Notes under the pieces: model-generated | What the model saw: the letters and a program-made list of their open reading frames with translations, nothing else | The model's database searches: none | Told to the model about the DNA's origin: nothing | Translations under genes and position numbers: made by a program | Shown here: one piece after another, positions 1 to 3,534 of the stretch | How positions within the stretch are numbered: position 1 is the stretch's first letter | Layout: every line of letters starts with the position of its first letter | Assembly: GCA_003211335.1 (NCBI GenBank) | Contig: QCTA01000046.1 | Span: 1-5,519, forward strand | Length of the DNA stretch: 5,519 nucleotides | From: Prochlorococcus sp. AG-670-O11 | Lineage (GTDB): Bacteria; Cyanobacteriota; Cyanobacteriia; PCC-6307; Cyanobiaceae | Direction of reading: 5' to 3'

Positions 1-2
1 TT

Positions 3-77
3 TGCTGTAAACAATGTTGGGATATTGTTTTAAAAGAAAGCCAATATTCTTATGGTGGAACAAGAAAATCAAAATAA
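3..77 (+). CDS. possible C-terminal tail of a gene entering from the left
   Basis: Frame 3 is open from the left edge to a TAA at 75-77 and would encode about 24 residues, beginning CCKQCWDIVL and ending GGTRKSK. The other two plus frames stop by base 33 or earlier. Two closely spaced cysteines (CCKQC) and a basic tail are visible, but the piece is too short to assign to a family. It would converge on the minus-strand gene that ends at 98. An open stretch of this length could be chance, so this is a weak call that needs sequence to the left. Confidence 0.25.
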   Translation, partial: CCKQCWDIVLKESQYSYGGTRKSK

Positions 78-97
78 AAAGATTAATAACTAATTTT

Positions 98-313
98 CTA
101 AACTCCAGCTAGTTTTTGTTTAGCTTGTCGTCTTTTTAAAATTGAATAAGTTTGTGAAGCCCATTTTCGAGAAATATCAGATTCAGTAACTAATATCTTT
201 CTAAGTAATTTGCCTATTTTAAATACTTCTACTAAGCCTAGATAAATTATTACCAGCACCTTAGTTATGTTTATTGCAACTGCTGCTATTTTTTCAATTC
301 TTTGATCTTGCAT
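98..313 (-). CDS. small hypothetical protein with one membrane-like segment
   Basis: This encodes 71 residues from an ATG at 313-311 to a TAG at 100-98. Residues about 8-31 (KIAAVAINITKVLVIIYLGL and following) form a hydrophobic stretch long enough for one membrane span. The C-terminal half is very basic (KLLRKIL, SRKWASQ, KRRQAKQK) and probably stays on the cytoplasmic side. I do not recognise a family. There is no Shine-Dalgarno sequence; a CATAAT hexamer on the minus strand at 360-355 could be a -10 box about 40 bases upstream. It lies 67 bases downstream of another small minus-strand gene, so the two could be co-transcribed. Its size and composition fit the many short genus-specific genes of Prochlorococcus. 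That it is a real gene is likely but not certain. Confidence 0.55.
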   Translation of the reverse strand: MQDQRIEKIAAVAINITKVLVIIYLGLVEVFKIGKLLRKILVTESDISRKWASQTYSILKRRQAKQKLAGV

Positions 314-380
314 TTGTACTTATTAAAGCCATCTAAAATTAACAGAGGTAAGAAATTATGCAAATGCAATGGCCTATAGA

Positions 381-638
381 TTAAAAATAACTTTTAAATA
401 AAGAAGTTTTTTTCCAACCTTCATCTAGTAATTTTTTATATTCTTTTCTAGCGTCTTCCATAGTTTCTACTCTTGAACCTTTCATATCTGGTTTACTTGA
501 TCGTTTATAAACGCAACCATAAGAAATCATCATTGCATCAATAGAAGGGGAATGCTTGGTTATATCCTCGAATGGTTCAAATACTTTTATTCTTGATCTA
601 TCCCTATTAATTAACGTAAATTGATCTGTTTTTTTCAT
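381..638 (-). CDS. small conserved-looking hypothetical protein
   Basis: This encodes 85 residues from an ATG at 638-636, with no signal peptide or membrane segment, so it is probably cytoplasmic. The C-terminal third reads VETMEDARKEYKKLLDEGW (residues about 57-75). This amphipathic helix with a closing Gly-Trp resembles the DARxxWxxLxxxGW ending seen in several small cyanobacterial families of unknown function, such as DUF1651; that link is from memory and weak. The N-terminal part (residues 1-30) is polar and has no motif I know. A TATACT hexamer ends six bases before the ATG, so the message may be leaderless or nearly so. The coding sequence is clean and uses AT-rich codons like its neighbours. 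It could be co-transcribed with the 98-313 gene downstream. Confidence 0.62.
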   Translation of the reverse strand: MKKTDQFTLINRDRSRIKVFEPFEDITKHSPSIDAMMISYGCVYKRSSKPDMKGSRVETMEDARKEYKKLLDEGWKKTSLFKSYF

Positions 639-644
639 AAATAA

Positions 645-650
645 AGTATA
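645..650 (-). promoter_or_regulatory. candidate -10 box of the 381-638 gene
   Basis: The minus strand reads TATACT here (one mismatch to TATAAT), followed by TTATTT and then the ATG at 638. Transcription from this box would start at or within a base or two of the start codon. No -35 box is evident at normal spacing. AT-rich DNA produces such hexamers by chance, so this is only a candidate. Confidence 0.3.
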
Positions 651-775
651 TAAAATTCCACAAAATGAGAGGAAAAAATCCTAAATATTGGTAAAAAGAG
701 TTTGATGATTAACTCGCGGGGGTGTGACTTAGTTTTTATTATAAGTTCAATAATTTGCATACTACTTATTTAATT

Positions 776-979
776 ATGGGAGAAGCTAGAAGAAGAGAGG
801 AGCTTGGCCTACCTCCAAGAGAAAAAAAAATTGAAGCTAATAAATCGGATAGATACTTTTCTTGGCTTCCTATTACTAAATCAACAATTAAAAAATATCC
901 TTATATGGGAGTTGCAACTATGGCATTAGGAGGAATTATTTTCTTAGTAAGCGGTGGAGCAAATAGTATTAGTAATTAA
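776..979 (+). CDS. small DUF2839-like membrane protein
   Basis: This encodes 67 residues beginning MGEARRREELGLPPREKK. I chose the ATG at 776 over an in-frame TTG at 755 because the MGEARRREELG opening matches, from memory, the start of cyanobacterial DUF2839 proteins (MGEAKRR followed by a polar stretch and a PWLP-like motif). The sequence SWLPITKS at residues about 29-36 fits the same pattern. One hydrophobic segment at about residues 42-60 (PYMGVATMALGGIIFLVSGG) should span a membrane, and the polar N-terminus is probably cytoplasmic. The function of the family is unknown. A CATACT hexamer at 758-763 is a possible -10 box. The stop is followed within 15 bases by a GGGG/CCCC hairpin that may end the transcript. 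The gene lies just outside the tRNA-fragment region. Confidence 0.72.
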   Translation: MGEARRREELGLPPREKKIEANKSDRYFSWLPITKSTIKKYPYMGVATMALGGIIFLVSGGANSISN

Positions 980-993
980 TTAAGCATCTTTTT

Positions 994-1020
994 GGGGATC
1001 TTCGAAGATACTAGCTCCCC
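994..1020 (+). terminator. possible hairpin terminator after the DUF2839-like gene
   Basis: GGGGA (994-998) can pair with TCCCC (1016-1020). Between them lies the perfect 12-bp palindrome ATCTTCGAAGAT (998-1009). The hairpin starts 14 bases after the stop codon. A second TCCCC at 1028-1032 could compete for the same GGGGA. The run of T after the stem is poor (TTTCTC at 1033-1038), so termination is not assured and the structure may have another role at the island edge. Confidence 0.33.
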
Positions 1021-1033
1021 TCCTAGCTCCCCT
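1011..1033. repeat. 12-bp tandem repeat, two copies
   Basis: CTAGCTCCCCT occurs at 1011-1021 and again at 1023-1033 with one C between, giving a 12-bp period. It is C-rich in an otherwise AT-rich region. It overlaps the right arm of the candidate hairpin at 994-1020, so the duplication provides two alternative pairing partners for the GGGGA arm. Confidence 0.8.
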
Positions 1034-1034
1034 T

Positions 1035-1046
1035 TCTCATATGAGA
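1035..1046. repeat. perfect 12-bp palindrome
   Basis: TCTCATATGAGA is its own reverse complement. It lies just after the C-rich tandem repeat and 61 bases before the first tRNA fragment. It could be a protein-binding site or a recombination accessory site, but short palindromes also arise by chance. Confidence 0.5.
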
Positions 1047-1107
1047 TTGCAGACAATAAAAAAGAGAGATTGAAAAAAAACATCTATATGACTTGGTTTT
1101 TAAATGG

Positions 1108-1153
1108 TCGGGGCGACAGGATTCGAACCTGCGACCTAGTGCTCCCAAAGCAC
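1108..1153 (-). repeat. 3' fragment of tRNA-Pro(UGG), copy 1; probable attachment site
   Basis: Read on the minus strand this is the anticodon-stem to 3'-end part of a proline tRNA, about positions 28-73. The anticodon loop is TTTGGGA (1149-1143), giving anticodon UGG. The T arm is GCAGG, TTCGAAT, CCTGT, followed by the 3' acceptor strand CGCCCCG and discriminator A. The next bases are CCA (1107-1105), so a full 3' end is encoded. The D arm and 5' acceptor strand are missing, and upstream sequence does not restore them, so this is not a working tRNA gene. The 46 bp are identical to 2121-2166. Such fragments are made when an element integrates into the anticodon-loop region of a tRNA gene and duplicates the 3' half. 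Confidence 0.9.
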
Positions 1154-1201
1154 CTGCACAAACAAGGCTATAGTGGAGACTTATTTTACGATTAGGGGTT
1201 T

Positions 1202-1217
1202 CTGCCATTAATGGCAG
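1202..1217. repeat. perfect 16-bp palindrome
   Basis: CTGCCATTAATGGCAG is a perfect 16-bp palindrome lying 48 bases inside the cassette from tRNA fragment 1. It is upstream of the exported-protein gene pair, so it could be an operator for it or an element-specific binding site. An ATG inside it (1211) opens a longer in-frame version of the first gene, but that start would precede the signal peptide and is unlikely. Confidence 0.65.
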
Positions 1218-1300
1218 TTTGTAAAGTGCCTAAAAGTTTCTTTATGGGCACTTATCTTGACATCTTGTTTAGATTTAATAAGGAAATATTTTTAAAATTA

Positions 1301-1564
1301 ATGAAAAACCTTTTTTTCTCAATTATTGCGGCTACTACAACATTTCCTCTTGCGGCAAATGCAGAATATTATTTAGCCTTCAGTTCCTACAAGCAATCTA
1401 ATTCAGGCAGCAATCAAAGAATTGCTAACTATACTAGTCCCTCTGTAAAATTCGTTTTGTTTGAAAATCTTGAGAAATGCGAAGCTGCCGGTCAAGTTAT
1501 TATGAGTAATCTTTATATGCCAGTAAAATTTTTTGATGGTAAGTACATTTGTGTTGAAAAATGA
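1301..1564 (+). CDS. small exported protein of unknown function (cassette gene 1)
   Basis: I place the start at the ATG at 1301, giving 87 residues. The protein then begins with a good Sec signal peptide: MKNL, a hydrophobic core FFSIIAATTTFPLA, and ANA as a signal peptidase I site after about residue 21. The in-frame ATG at 1211 would put 30 unrelated residues in front. The mature chain is about 66 residues and has two cysteines (C60 in LEKCEAAG and C84 in KYICVEK) that could form one disulfide in the periplasm. I do not recognise a family. A TTGACA at 1257-1262 is a possible -35 box, but no good -10 follows at 16-18 bases. The stop codon overlaps the next start (ATGA at 1561-1564), so the pair is probably translated together. 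Confidence 0.7.
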   Translation: MKNLFFSIIAATTTFPLAANAEYYLAFSSYKQSNSGSNQRIANYTSPSVKFVLFENLEKCEAAGQVIMSNLYMPVKFFDGKYICVEK

Positions 1565-2028
1565 GATTTAAATTTTTTGCTTATTTAAGTTCTATATTCT
1601 TTGCAGTAACAACTCCAGCCTTTGCCGATTTTGGGGATGCTGATTTCCCAATTGATTTTTTTGATAAAAGTCCAAAAAGTTATCATGATGTTTGGTGCAG
1701 AGAAATGGAAAAGGAATGTAGAGTTAGATTTCAAGGCCAAGCGATGTGGGTAGAAGGGCAAGGTGGAATTGATACCTCACAATATATTATTCTTAGATAC
1801 AGATACGAAGACAGGGAACACTATAACTATTTAACTTATAGAACCCAAAATGGGATTCAAAAAACAGCTCTATTTTTAATTTCAAACAACAATACTCAAA
1901 GAGATTTTTTTAGGGCAATTCAAAGATGGAAAGATAATGATTCTCTTCCAATACCAAACTATAAACTTCCTGGCAGTCAAGGACCTCAAGATACTCAAGG
2001 TAGAAGTAAGGGATTAAATCCTTATTAA
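1561..2028 (+). CDS. exported protein of unknown function (cassette gene 2)
   Basis: This encodes 155 residues from an ATG whose first bases form the ATGA overlap with the stop of the preceding gene. Residues 1-22 are a Sec signal peptide (MRFKFF, hydrophobic core, then PAFA with cleavage before DFGDADF). Two cysteines lie close together (C46 and C53, in WCREMEKEC) and may pair. The next part, CRVRFQGQAMWVEGQGGI (residues 53-70), looks like the start of a compact beta-rich domain. A tyrosine- and arginine-rich stretch follows (about 80-94). The C-terminal 30 residues are rich in Pro, Gly, Gln and Asp and are probably unstructured. Similar C-V-F-G-x-x-M-V stretches occur in other small picocyanobacterial exported proteins as I recall, but I cannot name a family. 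Location is probably periplasmic or secreted. It likely forms an operon with the 1301-1564 gene. Confidence 0.78.
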   Translation: MRFKFFAYLSSIFFAVTTPAFADFGDADFPIDFFDKSPKSYHDVWCREMEKECRVRFQGQAMWVEGQGGIDTSQYIILRYRYEDREHYNYLTYRTQNGIQKTALFLISNNNTQRDFFRAIQRWKDNDSLPIPNYKLPGSQGPQDTQGRSKGLNPY

Positions 2029-2047
2029 AAACTTATATCTTAAGCAT

Positions 2048-2069
2048 CTTTTGGGCACTTTTGGGCACT
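2048..2069. repeat. 10-bp tandem repeat, 2.2 copies
   Basis: CTTTTGGGCA is repeated head to tail at 2048-2057 and 2058-2067, followed by CT. It lies 20 bases after the stop of the second cassette gene and 52 bases before tRNA fragment 2. A related TGGGCACTT occurs near the other end of the cassette at 1245-1253. Confidence 0.75.
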
Positions 2070-2120
2070 CTACTTTTTAGGTTAAATATATTATTAGTTG
2101 AGACTTACTGCTATAACTGA

Positions 2121-2166
2121 TCGGGGCGACAGGATTCGAACCTGCGACCTAGTGCTCCCAAAGCAC
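2121..2166 (-). repeat. 3' fragment of tRNA-Pro(UGG), copy 2; probable attachment site
   Basis: This is identical over 46 bp to 1108-1153 and covers the same part of the tRNA: anticodon arm AGTGC-TTTGGGA-GCACT with the first A at 2167, T arm and 3' acceptor strand. The bases after the discriminator are TCA (2120-2118) where copy 1 has CCA. The 5' half of the tRNA is absent here too. The flanks form a 7-bp inverted repeat, CTGATCG (2117-2123) and CGATCAG (2168-2174), so the transcript could fold with a substitute closing stem around the anticodon and T arms. Most likely a recombination scar; a stable small RNA is possible but unproven. Confidence 0.9.
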
Positions 2167-2456
2167 TCGATCAGCAAAATGCGACAGTACCCTTGAGAAC
2201 GAAGTGAGGCTATAGCTTATTTGTTGGTATGACTAGGATTGATATGAGTCTCAAGAATTGTCTTATATGCAGCAAAGTGTTGCAAAGTTAAGCATTTGAT
2301 CGCCCAAGGATCGCCCGGCTATGACCTAGTGTCATAAAGACACTAATAATTTTCACGAGCCGATCATTGTCACATTGTGGCCTTAAGTATTAAATAATGC
2401 AGGCTCAGCTTTTTTATGCAAGTAGTAAGCGTTTTAATTGAGCTGCTAGATTATAT
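2167..2456. other. 290-base gene-free region with a GC-rich patch
   Basis: No open frame of convincing length or composition crosses this stretch. It holds the right flank of tRNA fragment 2, an AGGCTATAG (2207-2215) also found near fragment 1 (1165-1173), and a GC-rich, foldable patch at about 2298-2365. A T run at 2410-2415 has no convincing stem before it. The AT-rich regulatory region of pstS begins at about 2450. Confidence 0.6.
2309..2365. ncRNA. candidate structured RNA or DNA element
   Basis: Bases 2301-2330 contain 19 G or C of 30, which stands out in this AT-rich window. The region can form nested helices: a perfect 7-bp hairpin TAGTGTC-ATAAA-GACACTA (2327-2345), enclosed by GGCT/AGCC (2317-2320 with 2358-2361), enclosed by GATC/GATC (2309-2312 with 2362-2365), with the bulge GCCC at 2313-2316. 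A direct repeat GATCGCCC (2298-2305 and 2309-2316) abuts it. The strand cannot be decided because the helices are symmetric. On the minus strand the bases around the hairpin resemble the anticodon arm and variable loop of the nearby tRNA fragments (shared GACCTAGTG on the plus strand), so it may instead be a decayed third tRNA piece. Confidence 0.25.
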
Positions 2457-2491
2457 ATCAAGAATTATTGATTATATCAAAATAATTTGAT
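2457..2491. promoter_or_regulatory. two tandem ATCAA-N6-TTGAT dyads upstream of pstS
   Basis: ATCAA (2457-2461) and TTGAT (2468-2472) form one dyad. ATCAA (2476-2480) and TTGAT (2487-2491) form a second with the same 6-base gap, 19 bases downstream. The 5-6-5 layout is the geometry used by CRP-family dimers. The inner pair TTGAT-TAT-ATCAA also resembles an FNR-type box with one base less than the usual 4-base gap. Picocyanobacteria have the CRP-family regulator PtrA linked to phosphate genes, so PtrA is a speculative candidate. AT-rich DNA makes chance dyads common. Confidence 0.4.
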
Positions 2492-2497
2492 GTATTT

Positions 2498-2537
2498 CTT
2501 AACCTTTGAATTTCGTCTTTTGTTTGATGCTATAAAT
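2498..2537 (+). promoter_or_regulatory. probable pstS promoter with one Pho-box-like half-site
   Basis: CTTAACCT at 2498-2505 matches the 8-bp unit of the cyanobacterial Pho box bound by PhoB. TATAAAT at 2531-2537 is a good -10 box 25 bases before the pstS ATG. Further Pho-box units expected at an 11-base period are not clear (AATTTCGT at 2509-2516 is a poor match). PhoB control is therefore plausible from the gene's role but only partly supported by the site. Confidence 0.4.
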
Positions 2538-2562
2538 GAATTGACTTTAATTAAAGTGGCTA

Positions 2563-3534
2563 ATGAGTATTTTCAAAAAAACTCTCATTTTATCTTCTGC
2601 AATTACATTAATACTTGCTCCATCTGCGATGGCTTCAAAAAGATTGAGTGGAGCTGGTGCATCATTTCCTTCGAAAATTTATACCAGGTGGTTTTTTGAC
2701 TTAGCTAAATCTGGAGGTCCTAGAGTTAATTATCAAGCAGTAGGTTCAGGATCTGGAAGAAAAGCTTTCATAGACGAAACTGTTAATTTTGGTGCATCAG
2801 ATGATCCAATGAAAGATTCTGATATAGAGAAAGTTAAAAGAGGACTCGTACAAATACCGATGGTTGGTGGAACAATTGCGTTTGGATATAACTATGATTG
2901 CGATTTGAAATTAACTCAAGAGCAGGCTGTTCAAGTAGCAATGGGAATGATAAAAAATTGGAAGGAATTAGGATGTAAGTCAGGTAAATTAACTTGGGCG
3001 CATCGCTCTGATGGCTCAGGCACGACCAAAGCTTTTACAAATTCGATGGAGGCTTTCTCTAAAACCTGGAATTTAGGTACTGGTAAATCAGTTAAATGGC
3101 CTTCCGGAGTTGGCGCAAAAGGTAATTCTGGTGTTGCAGGTGTTATTCAAAATACTCCAGGTGCAATTGGTTATGTAAACCAGTCATACATTAAAGGTAA
3201 TGTTAAGGCTGCTGCACTTCAAAATCTTTCTGGTGAATTCGTTACCCCCAATACTGAGTCAGGTGCAATAGCTTTAAATGGAATAAATCTTGATGAAAAC
3301 TTGGCGGGTAAAAATCCCAATCCTACTGCTAAAGGAGCTTATCCAATAGCAACATTGACTTGGATACTTGCTTACGAAAGAGGTAATGGAAGAAATACTA
3401 AGGCAATTCAAGATACATTCTATAAATTGCTCAGCGATGAATATCAAGATAAAGCTCCTGCCTTAGGTTTCGTTCCCTTGAAAGGAGAAATTTTAAAAAA
3501 ATCAATTGAGGCTGTTGGAAGAATAGGAAGGTAA
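2563..3534 (+). CDS. pstS: phosphate ABC transporter periplasmic phosphate-binding protein PstS
   Basis: PstS captures orthophosphate in the periplasm and delivers it to the PstCAB transporter. The 323 residues match the usual picocyanobacterial length. A Sec signal peptide occupies residues 1-24 (MSIFKKTLILSSAITLILAP, cleavage after SAMA). The phosphate-binding motifs are in order: SGAGASFP (29-36), GSGSG (61-65), GASDDPM (78-84) and RSDGSGTT (148-155), followed by GVGAKGNSGVAG (182-193). C113 and C138 could form a disulfide. No Shine-Dalgarno sequence precedes the ATG; a -10 box lies 25 bases upstream. pstC, pstA and pstB are not in the window, so the transporter core must be encoded elsewhere, as is usual in Prochlorococcus. 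The last 10 codons and stop overlap the end of arsJ on the other strand. Induction by phosphate starvation is expected from the family. Confidence 0.96.
   Translation: MSIFKKTLILSSAITLILAPSAMASKRLSGAGASFPSKIYTRWFFDLAKSGGPRVNYQAVGSGSGRKAFIDETVNFGASDDPMKDSDIEKVKRGLVQIPMVGGTIAFGYNYDCDLKLTQEQAVQVAMGMIKNWKELGCKSGKLTWAHRSDGSGTTKAFTNSMEAFSKTWNLGTGKSVKWPSGVGAKGNSGVAGVIQNTPGAIGYVNQSYIKGNVKAAALQNLSGEFVTPNTESGAIALNGINLDENLAGKNPNPTAKGAYPIATLTWILAYERGNGRNTKAIQDTFYKLLSDEYQDKAPALGFVPLKGEILKKSIEAVGRIGR

Larger units (their letters stand above)
1108..2166. mobile_element. tRNA-Pro-fragment-bounded cassette or integrative-element remnant
   Basis: Two identical 46-bp tRNA-Pro 3' fragments in the same orientation, 1013 bp apart, enclose two overlapping genes for exported proteins. 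Recombination between the two repeats would release a 1013-bp circle carrying both genes and leave one fragment. Prochlorococcus islands are known for tRNA-targeting elements with tyrosine recombinases (tycheposons) and for scattered tRNA 3' pieces. No integrase, replication or capsid gene is present between the repeats. The segment is therefore either a non-autonomous cassette moved by an integrase elsewhere or a deletion remnant. Flanking repeats and gene content are seen directly; mobility is inferred. Confidence 0.45.

Noticed and set aside
358..371. ATGCAA repeated twice
   Set aside because: Only a 6-bp doublet in AT-rich intergenic DNA, easily chance.
698..715. GAGTT/AACTC inverted repeat before the DUF2839-like gene
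   Set aside because: A 5-bp stem with an 8-base loop is too weak to call a terminator or operator.
992..1195. Open frame on the plus strand reading through tRNA fragment 1
   Set aside because: The segment GDRIRTCDLVLPKH is the conceptual translation of the antisense of a tRNA 3' half, a well-known source of false proteins. The frame has no other coding signs.
1023..1208. Open frame on the minus strand across tRNA fragment 1
   Set aside because: It also translates the tRNA piece (GRRFESCRPD) plus palindromic non-coding DNA, and has no start signal or family resemblance.
1257..1285. Strong sigma-70 promoter for the cassette genes (TTGACA at 1257-1262)
   Set aside because: The -35 box is perfect but no acceptable -10 box lies 16-18 bases downstream (AAGGAA at 1280-1285).
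1211..1300. Longer start for the first cassette gene at the ATG inside the 16-bp palindrome
   Set aside because: It would add 30 residues before a clean signal peptide that begins at the ATG at 1301.
1108..2166. Functional tRNA-Pro genes
   Set aside because: Both copies lack the D arm and 5' acceptor strand, and the upstream sequences do not supply them.
1108..2215. CRISPR array
   Set aside because: There are only two repeats about 1 kb apart with genes between, and the repeat is a tRNA fragment.
2371..2415. Terminator ending in the T run at 2410-2415
   Set aside because: No stem of useful length directly precedes the T run; CACATTGTG at 2371-2379 is a short isolated dyad.
2487..2699. Plus-strand open frame overlapping the start of pstS
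   Set aside because: It begins at a non-ATG codon in the pstS regulatory region and runs out of frame through the pstS signal-peptide region; pstS is the certain gene here.
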